Shown piece after piece: positions 1-13,400 of a stretch of DNA of 64,000 nucleotides. The notes beneath the pieces are model-generated. The model saw only the letters and a list, made by a program, of their open reading frames with translations, was not told the origin of the DNA and did no database searches. Position 1 is the stretch's first letter; every line of letters begins with the position of its first letter. A program made the position numbers and the translations under genes. Source of the DNA: Amblyornis subalaris (Eukaryota > Chordata > Aves > Passeriformes > Ptilonorhynchidae); assembly GCA_018881555.1 (NCBI GenBank), contig JACAXG010000063.1, positions 4,365,930 through 4,429,929 on the forward strand, in the 5' to 3' direction.

Positions 1-1218
1 GATCAACTATAAAAGCTGTTAGTGTTGAAAAATTTATTTAGACTCCTTTCAGGATTTTTTTTTTTAATTTTTAGAACAAAAAGACAGGTGTTGAGATGGT
101 TGGAGGAGTTTTTGTTTGGTTGGGGTTTTTTTGATACAAGGTATCTTTGGTTTATTGCCTTAAGGATCACACTTAATTCTACTGATTGACATAAATCAGC
201 GATTTAAACCCTAAAAATATTTCTCCTGATGGCATTCTGAAATCCACTGCCTTCTACCAATACTGTGACTCTTTCAAACACTGGGAATGATGGAGAGCAA
301 AGCAGCACTCACCGTTCAGCCAGGATCTCTAACGGGGGCTTCCCCTGAGCCCAGCTCCGCACCATCCACGCAGTATCGAAGGCAGCCAAGAAGCCTCTTG
401 CACAGCCAGTACCCATTGGCCAGAAGGGCTGTAAGAAGCATTTACACTTTAATCCCCAGTATTTCTTAAGGTCTTACTACAAAAGTCACTTGCAATGAGA
501 ATTTGGAGTCTAGGGTTTCATACTGTCTTGGAAAAACAGCACAGAAAGAGTCAAAATGCAACACAGAAAACACTTGCAGGTTTTGAATGTGTCTCTTCTC
601 CAGGTCTTGGGTAAGGAAAAAAGACTGCTTCTTTCACTTCTTTCTTTTTTTAACTTCTATATTTAAAACCAAATTTCTTAACCTCAAAAGGTAAAGGCTG
701 AGGAAAAAAAAGAGTCAAGAACTATTCAAGGAATAAAGGGGAAAAAACCGATGCCCTTCTCATCTCCTAATTTTGCTTTGGACTGTTCTTTTCAAATGCT
801 TCAGGCTGTCAGNATGAGTTTAAAAAAAAAAAAAAAGTTGCTACATACACTTTTCACTTCACAAAGGAAAAAAAAGAGAGAACATACTAAGGCAAAGAGA
901 CTGCAATAACAATTTGGATCAAGATTTTGTCTATGATGGAAGTCAGGAAAATCATGCCATGCACCCAAGCTAAGGACACAGAGCTCACCGTTTTCAGACA
1001 GTAACACAACTTGCATAAAGCAAAATGGGATCTCAGCCCAGGGGCTGTCAGCCAAGCATTAGCTATGACAAACTATGGCACAAAAAAAGGGAGAAAAAAA
1101 AAATCTATTCTAAAGAAGGTACCACTGTTTCAGGACATGTATAAAAGGACATTTTTAATGGTTGGATTAAGGAAATAAAAAACCAAAAAGATTACTTGGA
1201 AAACATTCCAAGNTATAC
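1..1218 (-). other. MICAL2 intron 8 (partial)
   Basis: This is AT-rich non-coding sequence following the exon 8 donor. It holds a poly-A run near 822-836. The next expected MICAL2 exon (PFWPMGTG and onwards) was looked for on the minus strand and is absent, so the intron continues past the window edge. Confidence 0.8.
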
Positions 1219-1476
1219 CTCAAGCAAACTATCTCCAACAAGCGCCACCAGGAGCTGATGTCTGTGCCTCTCTCTCACTAGTGCAGCATTTTCAGATGCA
1301 TACATGGAAGTAAAATCAAACATTGCTACATCTGGCTGGCCATAGTGATTAATTGCAAAATCCAAGGAAGGCAGCTGGTAGTTGGTTGCAAAGTCAGCAG
1401 CTTCTCTGGCGTAGGACAGCAAATTGCTCTGGTTCACGTTTTCCCCNCAGAGGAGCAGCTCAGTATCAATGGAGTC
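1219..1476 (-). CDS. MICAL2: MICAL2 exon 8: residues 317-402, includes the GD motif
   Basis: The exon is 258 nt (86 codons), phase 0 at both ends. The acceptor is TGGCAG (AG at 1478-1477) and the donor is GTATAN (1218-1213), with its sixth base ambiguous. It encodes DSIDTELLL, then [39 protein letters not shown] and [13 protein letters not shown]398 in VGDS is the family FAD-contact aspartate. Residue 326 is TGN because of the N at 1447: C or T gives the Cys found in human MICAL2, G gives Trp and A would give a stop. The next conserved segment (PFWPMGTG in relatives) is not in the remaining 1.2 kb, so the gene continues beyond the window. Confidence 0.96.
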
Positions 1477-4400
1477 CTGCCAGGAGAGAAGGATGTGGGA
1501 TGAGATGCTCCAATATCCTCTCTGAATTGGAACACTGCAGTCCCACAGCACAACTGGGAGCCACACATCTCACAGCAACAAGAACCAAGTGAGACTTGTC
1601 ATCTCCCCCAAAAAGCCAATACACAAAACATAGGTTGCTGTACCACCCCAAACAGAAACTCTCCTTCCAACAGTGAACAAGCAGCTTTATTTGCAATAGA
1701 ATATTACAGTGCCACCCAATTCCTTTGGTTATGTGTTATTTTCACAGNATTACCTCCCTCACATCAAAAATGTTATCAACATCACTGCAGTGCTTTTCTG
1801 CACATGTGCACTCCACATCTGAAACCACACCAGAGCAGAAACACTGATGATGTAACACATGGGGCTCAGCCTCAAGGNTGGACTTGACATCTGAGTAACA
1901 ACACCACATTCAAACTCGGATTGTANCAGCTTTTCTGTTGTTCAGTTTTGGGCTGGGTTTTTTATGGCCAGAGTGGTGAAGCACCCTGCCTTTACAGGTC
2001 ATCCTCCTTAAAGCCAGTGATTATTAATAAGACAGGTTCTATTTCCAGCCTAATCGTGGATGAGACCCCTAATCACAGATGATGCCACAGAACCGCTATT
2101 AGCCCAGTTGTTCCAGACAGACTGTGGTGGGTTGTTTTTTTTCCACTCAGACCTGAGTAGGTCAGGAAAACAGCTCTGATGAGCCACAGCTGCTGCTCCT
2201 CTGCTCCAAACTCCCCACAGATGTCCTGGGACTGCCCCCACCCACAACCCCAGGGCCCACCACCCACTCCCCCCAGGGGCTTCCACCCTTCCTCTCTCCT
2301 GCCTCAGCTGGTCATGGACAGCAGTTCTGCCCTGGGAGTCCCTGGCCTCCAAAAGGGTAGGGAATCATGGCACTGAGCTAAGTGGTCCCATCAGAAAGCN
2401 AAGAAGCCTTCTGACAGCTCCCCACAAGTACTTCCTTCAGGAAATTACACTTGACTGTTTTGGCACTGTCTTATTTTGCAAGAAAAATTGACCTCTCTTG
2501 GGTTTCCAGGAGGGGAAATTTAAGTGGTGCCATAACACTTTCTAGAAACAAAAGAAAATAAACTCCTATGTCTTAGAAGAAGGAAAAAGAAAAGAAAAAG
2601 AAAAAAATACCTCAAAATCCCAAGTACCCTTGAAAGTTCAGGCCATCATGTTTACAGCCTTCTTCTATCATGTTTCACCCACTTTGGACAATTTGCAATT
2701 TAGCCTGGGGTAGGTTTATATGCTTCCTTATTTGCCTGATAAAGCTGGACACAGCTGTGCTAAGTTCACCCTTAAATAAATGAAGTTTTTATCTTCTGGT
2801 GTGATAAGCACACCACGTATTTCCAAGGTGAGTCAAGATCCCATTTCAGCCAGTTTCAGAACTGATAAATTTAGGAAGTATTGTTTTCAGTTCTCCATAG
2901 AAACTCTGTGCTGACTGAAGGGAAAAGCAAATTTTAAAAATGTCAAGAGTAAGATCCAAGTGACCTGAGCTTGAATTGAAGTGATTAAGTCTATAAACAC
3001 CCTCTATAACATACAACATTTATGCAGATGTTCACACTTATTCTGTGCCAAGTAAATAAAATAGGCCCTTAACCAGCATTTTTACATACGTTAATAATGA
3101 CTCCTTTGTCCAGAAGACTCTGCTTTTTTGCTGTCATCACAAAATAATGAGTGCTGTCTTTATAGTAAACAATATTCTCCAGGTCAATCCCTGAAAAGAG
3201 ATATACATTTGTTACCAAGTGCGGTGCACTGTCTGTCCCATTTACCAACAACGTGTGATTGAGCCCGGCAGGTGCCTTTCCTTCTTGGGATGCATTCGCT
3301 TCCCCAGCTGGGATGAAGGATTAGTGGACAAAATGCTATGAAACAAAACAAGAGAGGGGATTGGTCTTACCCAGCAAGAGTTCTCCCCAGCACAGTTTAA
3401 AGTTACTCAGCATTCTTTCAGGGAACAGCCAGTTAACTACAGCATTAACAGTCTTCTGAGGCAGAACTGGGTGCCAAGGGAACAAAGTGTTTTTCAGGTT
3501 GCTAGGGCTCTGGCATTGGGTTTAACAAGGGGGTTTGGTTTCAATTATAANAGCAATTAAAAAAAAAAAAAAATCAGCTGTAAATCAAGAACAGAATTGC
3601 TTGTGCTAACAGTAGATGCAAATATTCTGAAACCCCTTTTAATTGAGATGTATTTCACAGTTTATATTTTTAGTATTTATGGCAGATTCTAGTTCTTCTC
3701 AGTTTATCAGCTCCACACATCAAAAAGTAAGAATAAACTCCTCCCAGAAGGGCAGAGGCTTTTCCAAAGGGTTTAAGCTGTTCAGCATGTGAACGGATAG
3801 AAACAAAACAAATAATGTCTTAAGAGAGAATCTCTGGGCCCCGAAAATGTTCTTCCAAATTTGTTCAACATAGCAGACATTTTTGCAGTTGGGAAAAATT
3901 TAAACATTAAAACAAGCTATGATGTAGCAACGCCCAAGCTAAAAAAAAAAAAATCCCACTGTACCATAAATAGACACCTCCATCTGCAAGATTCTGACAT
4001 AAACAACATTTTATCACTTGGAAATTTTTTATACAGTGTATTTAAACTGATGTTACCAGTAATAGGAGGGTGGCCTGGCACATAAAGAGTTCCTCTCCTG
4101 CCTCTTTTATTTGGTAGTGGAAAAAATGAGGATGCACTCACCNGTTTCCTCTTTAAGGTCCTGGAAGAACTTCTGATTGAAGATGAAAGCAACACCACTA
4201 ATTTCTTCTACCTTGGCTTCTGCAGTTGTATTTCTGTTTATAAAATTGGCAGTGATTGCTATAGCCAGCTTTCCACGAAATTCCTTCCTCCTGAAACCTG
4301 GTGGGCAAAGAATAGAATNAAAACCACTGGAAACTTCACACTGGACTTTCAGGGAGGGTCAGCTCAAGGCAGCTCAGTCTCTTTCCTACATCTAGTCCTA

Positions 4401-7400
4401 CCCTTCATCAAACAACCATCAGTAGATTCCACCATTCCTCCAAAATTCCTTTGACTGTAAAGAGTCTTTTCTCCCATTTTCAGCTGCAAAACTGGGACTG
4501 CACTGCATTCAAGATAAAGTCTCATTAAAAAAAAAAAGGTCAGGTGGGGAACTGAGGGAAGAAGCTGAACATGGGAGGAAGTTAAGGAAAAATTATGACT
4601 AAAGAAAAACACAAATTTTTTTTGGACAGGTCTGGAAACAGAACAGGTCAAATTCAGTGGAGGGAGACATTTTTAACATGCTAAATAGCAAATTAGGTAT
4701 TTGTTATATAGCTGGTAAACAGCTCATGAAAGAAGATGCAAGAGATCAGCAACCAAAAGACCTGANAAATAGAAATCTCTCTAGCAGTGCTTAGGTGCAC
4801 ACACTACCAGCTAATGACATTTTTCAAAGATACTTGGGATTGAAAAATATTCAGTGGTTCAAGTGTTATATTTCCAAGGTGAGACCAACTGTGAAGTTCC
4901 TTGTTCTCTTGCTCCATCTTTGCTTCCTCTTTTCACAAGAAAAAAGCCCACTAAGTTTCACAAGAAAAAAGCCCACTAAGCCACAATCTGGCAATCACAC
5001 ATTTAAGTTTTTCCATCTGTATGTTCCCCTTATCCATAATGGAACTATGAAGTAGGACAGAGGATCCTTAGAGTATTTTTAGCCCGTTGCAGATGTCTTC
5101 AGAGAATAAATGTACTTTGTAAGAAGAAATAAATCTGTTACAAATTTTTGTCTCTGTGCTTCTNGATATGCTCTTGTTATTTCAGTGGGATAGATTTAAC
5201 ATGACAATACCAGCTTCTGGACNTAACTTCAGAGCACAAAATACTCCCCTAGATCTTGGTAGGATGATAAATATTAACTTCTCAATAGTCTGCAGCTGAG
5301 GTAAGGATAATTAGGTTTTGCTGGCACCTGACTATTCAAACAGTCTTTTATGGGTGACAGCTGGTCAACAATGTAGGGAAATTTCCAGTACAGCATTATA
5401 AGGAATTAACTGTAAGCACATTGTGGTTGGCAGATAAAAGAATAAGCAGACAAATTATGAAGCGAATAAAAAAAAGGAAATAGTGTACTTAGTGAATGGA
5501 AATTAGCATGGATATAATTAACATTAAAAGGGAAATACGTAATTAAGTAATAGGTTTGCTCATGTGTACATCAGCAGCTTATCTAGTGTCTCCCTAGGAA
5601 CGACAGCTCAGGTGGTCTGAATTCTCAGCAGCGACTCAAGTTCAGGAAGCATTTACCCCCTCTCCTCCCACTCACCTTAGAGTTGTTTATTATCTTTTGC
5701 TATTGTTTCCAAAGTAACTGCTTCTGAAGTTTAACCTCCGCTACAAAAAAGCAAGCCTCTGTTGCCTTCATTAAATACCTGGCAGTCATCTTTTGGTCAT
5801 TAGTTCAAACACAGAGGGCAAATTTGCAGCACAATAGCAAAGGCTATGCAATTCCTGACACGTATCTTGTCAGCCTCCTTTAAGTTAAATCATCCTATAA
5901 TTACTTATCCTTGAAGCAAGCCCAATGGCACCACTACGCATTCTGTGGGCAGTGCAGACACACAGAGCTCAGAAGCAGCAATGACATTAAATGCCTTTAT
6001 TTGGATCTACAACTTAGCAACAAAACCAAAAGATACCATATAAAATAATAGCTTTCACACAGACTTCAGTGGATTGAAAGGTAACCTGTTGCTCTGTGTT
6101 CTCCTCTGACTTTCAGGTCTTTCAAGATGCCCTGAAGACCATTAATAAGGCTAAAAGCACACATTCACCCACCTTCCAGCGTGTTCCTGCGGCCATCTGC
6201 ACCGATGATAACATCAAATTCATACTCTGACAAGGGGTGATCCATGGGGAGAAATTCAGCCCTCCAACCTGTCTCTGAAAACACAAACAAGATTTATTCA
6301 TTCTCCAGTAACACAATGAAGAGGTGATCTGAGTATGAAGAATGAGAAATACACTGCTTATCTCAGTGCCCTTTCTCTGGATCACCTAATGCAGTAACTT
6401 CCCCTCAGACCCACACCACAAGAATATTCTCACAGCAATAACCCCACAGCCACCTTATCAGGACAGTATATACATGTTACAGCATATACATTTAATGCTG
6501 GGCATTAAAAGAAGAAAAATAGCATTCCATCATCAATGCTTCTAATTGTCTTCTAGACAGAAATTAAATGGAAGCATACTCACACAAAGTTAATGTTTTT
6601 ACAAAGCTGATTATCTGAATGTGTTTGTAACCACCCATATTTTAAAGTTACATACACTTTAACTATTTAACCCAATGTATTTGTTCTACTGTCACTATAT
6701 GACCCTTTGAAGAGATATCATAGTATTTTAATTAAAGTAAAATTTAAAGAAAATTTAGTGATATTACATGCTAAATATTAATATTAAAAAAAATAGAAAG
6801 AAAATAAGAAATCTTTTTTTATTGTTTAAAAATCTTACATAAGAATGCTGATAAGACTCTGTGTGCCAGTGGGAGTTATATCAGATGTGAAAGCAAAATG
6901 AGGCCCTGGGCGCTTAATCCATCTTCAATATTTATATTATCAATCAAAATTTGTTTTTGCAAGAAGATCCCAAGAAGNCACACCAGACTCCCTATAAAGC
7001 CTCAAACGCATGCCAGAAGGCATAGTGCAAAACCTCAGCTTCTCAGCCTGGGTTATATTTTAAGATTTATCAGTTCTCTGTCACACTGATATTTATCATG
7101 CCTAGGAGCGCAGAGGGCAAGGCTGGCTGAATAAAAAGGGCAAAAAACTCCTATTTCTTTAAGCAGAATTCAACTGCCTTGAATGACTCCACATAACACC
7201 CAACATAAAAAGAAGTTACTGTGAACAGAACTTTATTATGATAAACAATACTTTGGTTTTCTTGATCTTCAGGAGGCTCCAAGACTTTCACAAATTCCAG
7301 ATTCACGTGAATTTCCACTCCCAGGATAAGTGCAACTTTGAAGAGGATGAGTTGAAGCTGTCGAATACCTGTGGATAACAAGTAACAAAGGTGTATTTGA

Positions 7401-10400
7401 CAAGTAAGCAATCACAGCTGCCACCAGCCTGCTGCAGAACTGAAATTCATTGTTATCACAAGCATTTAGCATTATTATTTCCCACACTGTAATGAATGCA
7501 AACGTAGCAACCACCACAGGATGTTGTTCTCTTCCGTCTCCTTTTCCTCTTGCAGCACAATCCGGTGGGTAAAACTCATTTCAGTTGAGTTTCTTAAAAT
7601 ACTTTTGTAGAGGTTTGCCTCTTAACGATATTTAAAGGATCTGCTAACTAGTATGTTTTAGAATACAAAATTTTACCACATATTTCCTTGGAAAATAGCC
7701 CACTTTTGCATATTTTTCTCATTAGATCAGGGTGGTATCAATCTTCAATGTACTGGAATGTGTGTCAATATTCTTTATATTTTATAATCAAAACCTATCG
7801 TTTAACAAGTCCACCATAAGACTGTAACTTGTTCTATTGCCACTTTGCTTAAATTGGATCATTTTTTTCCATACACGCGCTTGCACATGTTTACGGTGGA
7901 TGAATTTTCTGCTAAATCAGGAAAGTATCCATTAATCTTCTGATCCTGGTAGCCTCTTATCCGAACAGTGCCCAAGCCCTCACATACTTACTGATGTGAT
8001 CAATAGATCCTGCACAGAACTTTCCATAAAATTTCTTTGCTCCCAGTCCCCGGAGGTCGTGGATGGTAAATGGCCAGAGATGCAACACATTGTTCCTCGA
8101 GAAAGTGTCCCGCTTCTCCACGACGACCACTTTGGCTCCCAGGAAGGCGAGTTCTATGGCAGTCCGCAAGCCACACGGGCCACCTCCAATAATTAAACAC
8201 TAGCAGGGAAAAAGCAGGAGTTTTACACGGGGTTTTGTATTATTTCCATGCAGTTTCCACCTTACTCTATTGGTATGACTTGGAATTCAACTGGCCTTGC
8301 GCTACTGAGAGTGTATAGAAGTAATTTATTTAAATCAATGAAAATCAAAATTTTTTTTGCATGTGGTGTTCAGCCAATTTACACAAGAGGATAAACGGTG
8401 CTTAATGCAGACATAAAAGGATCTGGTGAAGAGAAGCATGAGAAGAAACAGCAAAAAGCCAGACACTTTCAGGCATCTGCTTGCACATTTCTATCGCCCA
8501 TTTAGCCTTTCTCAAGTGCTTGCAGTAAACAGCATTACAGCTGTGTAAAGGGGAGGGAAAAGGAAATAAGTAGTCTTAGAGTAGGCTTTTTTTAATTTTA
8601 AAGAGGAAATGGGTGTACATTTACTAGATCTGTCAGACAAATCTATGATAAGCCTGTAGCCTTACAGTATTAGCTACTCTCTTTCAAGCAAGGGTGGATA
8701 TAACAGCCTGGTTCACCTACTGATGTAAAGCAGGACATGTCAAGGGAACTCAGCAGACTTGTCCTGCTTCACCAGGGCCAGGGAGCTCAGCCTGTCCTGT
8801 TCCATTTCACCCAGTCCTAAACATCCTCACCTTTAGGTCAATCACACTTNGGGAGTTTAAGTTTGGGCATCCTCAGAAAAATCACTTCCAAAACAATGAC
8901 AGAGGATTCCTGCCCAGATTTTAGTTGACAGCTGTAATTTTTCACAGACTAACAGGCAAAGGATTTCCAGAAAGCAAACTAATTAAACCCCAAACATATC
9001 TAATGCTTACATTTCCTTGACTGATTACTAAAAACTGATTAAAAACAGTCTTCTAGCTGACAATGCTGTTGTTCCATACCTCCTACCAACCCACTCCACT
9101 CCCCCAAACCCCCCCAGATTTCCCAGAATCTATGCCATGCGTTCCAGCTCTGTGTTGGCTGGAGCAGGGAGAGCTGAGGTGGGTCTGGGAGGATGGGAGA
9201 GAGCTCCAGCACAGCCGAGCTGGGCTGTGCTGCAAATCCAAGCCCATTATGTCAGAGGGCAGACACGCTCCCGTGCGCCCCGCACACGGAGCCAGACACT
9301 GATTGCAGTTTCAAAGCAGGCACAAGCTGCATCTGCAGCCTCGCTGGATACGAGTCTGGTTCCCATTACACTGCCATATCATAAAATAGAGTCATTTATT
9401 TATTTTGGTTTGGTCATCATTTGTTTTCAAATTTAATAACTCCAGCAAAAAAAAAGTATCTGGCGCTGACTTTTGTCCAACCCAATCATAAAAGTGCAAG
9501 TAAATTTTTAAAATTTAATAAATAATTTGAGTAAATTCCCAATGAAAGAAGAACTCCTGCAAGGTGCTTTGGCTTCGCTTTAGGCAAGTGTTTTGTTAAC
9601 CAGAGATATTAAATANAAGCTGTTGCCTTAGCCACTTGGCTTTGTTCCTCTTAAAAGAACGTATTCAGTTCACACTTTCAGAAGAACATGCCTCACTGCA
9701 TGATGAATATTAAAAAAAATAAAAAATGTAACAGATGTAACTATACAAAGGAAGAAAACAGTGCAGATGTAGCCTGGCTGAAGAGGATCACTGGTGGATC
9801 TGGGTCAGCTTTTTTCTGCACATGCTTCTTGTGATTAACATGGGAACTCTGAGCTTTGACAAGTGAGTGACTCCCTTGAGGCTTCACAGCTACAGGGTTT
9901 TCCAGTCATGTCGAGCAAGCAGTTAGCAACATTTTACAAATAAAGCCCACACATGGTCTGATAAGGTGAGGTTGTTTTTTTGGCTCACAAACTGTATCAT
10001 ATATAAGTAAATGCAACTTTAAAGAAAATAAAAAAGAGCAGCAGTCTTTGGAGATTTAGTCATAGTGGATCCTGCCAAGTAACAAAACCCACACAGAAAA
10101 CCCTCCGTTCCTCCTGGTGCTTTGCAACACAGTATGTTAGAACTTTAGGGAGGATTCTGCCCTCTCCCCTCCTCCTATCACCATTGACAAAGTATCTTCA
10201 TAATTGCCTAGAGACACCATGAAAAATGGTTGTATGTTTGCCATCATCCATGGTTACCTTCCAGAAACACATTTATCTACATCACAGAGCTATTTGTTCT
10301 TTGATTTATTAAGGATGCTTCCTGCTGGTGTAGAACTCACTCTTGGCACTTTTTCATCTATTTGGAAACTTCTGGGGTCAAAACCAGCACAAAACTCTTG

Positions 10401-13400
10401 CAAAAGTAATTTTTACTGCGTTTGTGTTCCTATCTTTATTAAGTAAGGGAAGGGACTGTACCACTCAATTCTCTGCTTGCCAACAAAATCACAGAAGAAA
10501 CCTTCCTGCAGCCAGCCTAGAACAAACTTTGAATGGCATCCTATTTTCCCCTCCTGTTATCCCAGTCTCCTGGCTCATCAGGGCCTGCTTTTGACACTAA
10601 TTTCTTGCAATTTAACACAGATCATGACANCCAGCATCATACAAGGAAGTCTCAAACAATCAATCCTCAATGGACAAATGCCAACAGCTTCTTGACATCC
10701 ACATCACCATTCACACATCAAGTGCCTTTTAACGGTGCCAGATCATCCCCTACGAAGGTAAAGGGTAACTTGANTTTACGAAGCATCTTCCACAAATTAT
10801 TCCAAGTAATAGCTGCAGAAGAGGACAGACAAAGAGTTTTTGCATATTTCTTGTTCAGGCTGGAAATGAAGGGAGAAAATCTCNTACAGTTTTAAGGGGC
10901 AGCTTATGCAAGAACAAGATCATACCAGACTTCTGTGACCTACCTGAAGAATCAGTATCACCTAGGATGTTACATCTTGTTTTACTACTGGAAGTACACC
11001 ATGTTAGTGCAAGATAATAATACTGAGAGAAGACATTTTTCTCAGTGAAAACCTCTCAGTATAAAGGGCTGATCTGCCTGAAAATGTANGTGAATATTTT
11101 CTGTCAAATGAGAAGCTTCATTGAATTTAACACATTCCCCAAGAACAGCACCTACCACAGTTAAAGCAAAATTACAGAAAGAATACCAGTTAGAAAATTC
11201 CCATTGAAGGGGACCANTGCAAGTTTCCAGGCCAGTGCCTAGTGACTAACTTAGGACTATTTCAGTTTAAATTCTTACTTAATGAGTAAAGCACAGACAT
11301 TTTTGCACTTCACTATAAAACACTAATAAGCCCATGCATATTTTATAAAAGTTGTTTATTTAAGTTGCTGAGTAAATACCAGGTTTCTATGATACTGTTA
11401 AAAAGTACTGTATTATTCCCTAAAAGATAATTGCTTCTGTATAAATCTTGTCCCATGCTATAACCAAGCACACTACACAATGNATTATTTATCTTCAGAC
11501 TGAAACAGAGCAGAACTTCATGGATTTCTTCCTGCTACAATTCAAATATATCAGAAATTTTAACTTGTAATAATGTAAANACACACAGCATTTGGTAAGT
11601 CTCATTAGCTTGATTCAACTCAAGGGTTGGTCTGACTGTAAGAGATGCTGCTTTCCCCCTCTATTTGTATGTTTAGGGATAGCACTGCCTTGAAAATCTC
11701 CAGAAAACGTTCCTACACTGAATAGGAGCACCTAGTGTTGAGCTAAATGGCAGCACAGCTCCCTCTCCGACAGCACAATGGCTTCTGTACCAGGCACGGG
11801 TTTTTGATACAATCTCCTGTATATAACTTAAAAACACACAATGAAAACAAGAGGGGAGGAAAGGGAGAGAGGGCTGCAAAGCAGGGTCCTCTTGCAATCC
11901 CTCCTATCCCCCACTAACAAATTGGCAGCCTGTGAATCCAGGCACCTGTACCCCACTCTGGAAAAACCACATGCAGTTCAACAGCTGAGAATCTGCAGAA
12001 TGCCTCCGCTGGTTTTCACACAGTGAAGTAAGCTTGCAGAAACAATGGAGGGCTTGGAAGGAAGGAGGGAAAGGGCAAGAATACCAGCACTGTGTTTAAC
12101 AAAAAAACCCAAACCAATCAACCAAACAAACCTACAAAAACAAAAGCTACAAAAAGAAAGTCAACCTCAAAACAACACTCCACAACGACCTAGTCACAAA
12201 NATCTCATCCACTTTAATTGAAAGGCAGAATCTACTCATTGACCTTGGGAAAAAACGTAAAAAACCCACCAGCTCCTAGCATTTATGTGCTCAAGGAATC
12301 TACCAGTTGGTAGTAGCATGGGGGTGAGGGATGCAACAAAACAGCATCTCTTTGCACAGTTAAGAACAGACAAATCCTGTAGCCAATGCATTATCCCACT
12401 GTTGTCATCCAACTCCAAATCCCTCACCCCTCTCCTGCTCAATGTACCCAACATTAAATTAATCCTGGAAAATAATACAGGGAGTGGATCATCATTTAAC
12501 ACTCTTTTTTTTTTGGGAAGAAGATAGAAGCTTCAATCACTCCAGGAATCCAAGATCTTCTCATTTCTGCCTTTCAGTTGTTTTGGAGGTGAAAAAGGGG
12601 AGAATATTTTTAGCCTCCAACTCAACAACAGCTGGATAGACACAGACACACCCTTTGCTGTCCTAAGGCACACCAAGGCAGGAGCACCACTGCTACTCTA
12701 CAGTGAAAATACACACACACACGAGTGAAAAAATAGGGAAAACTCATCTTCCCAAGTTATTTAACTGCCTTTAGCTTCTATACAGTATTTACCCAAATCA
12801 TCAATTGGAAGTCAACCTACAGGAATGGATCATGCTCCCAGAAAGGAGCACCAAGGGGTGGCTTTCCCTCCTCAAAGTCCCCCGACCCTTGTGGCTGCAG
12901 GTGCCCTCAGCAGCTGTGGCCTCCCCATGCAGTGACAGAAGGCTCTGCCTGCGGGACACAGTGGGACAGAATGCTTTGCCTTCCCATGGCAAACCCTCTT
13001 CCATCACCTTCATTTCCANAGTCGCCAGATCCTTGACTTCGCACCAGCCCCGGCCTTTGCGCAACACCCAAAATGCCAGGGATGCACCAAGGACTGATTC
13101 GGCTGATTCCAGAGGGTCACATCCTACATGGATTTGGACAAGTGTTTATTANTGATAGCGCTTAATGCGATGCAACACGAGACAGGCACGGAACGTAATG
13201 AAACAACACATTTTCTGGAACAGCAGTGACCGTTCCCCTGGAAAGGCTCCAAAGAAAAACAGCTGCATAAGCAGCTAAGGCAGACGGCTACCAGAAGCTT
13301 TCTCCACCACAATGCCTCTCACTCCATCCCCTTTACTAGATATGAAAATGCTTCTGGCAAAAATAGGACAGCTCAGTGGGACATTCCTGACTTACTGACT

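Noticed and set aside
1960..2020. Short CR1-like phrase (AGAGTGGTGAAGCACCCTG)
   Set aside because: The match is too short and lacks the neighbouring CR1 blocks, so it was not called.
8000..8200. Minus-strand 66-codon frame and plus-strand 66-codon frame overlapping exon 3
   Set aside because: Both are out-of-frame shadows of the real MICAL2 exon 3 reading frame.
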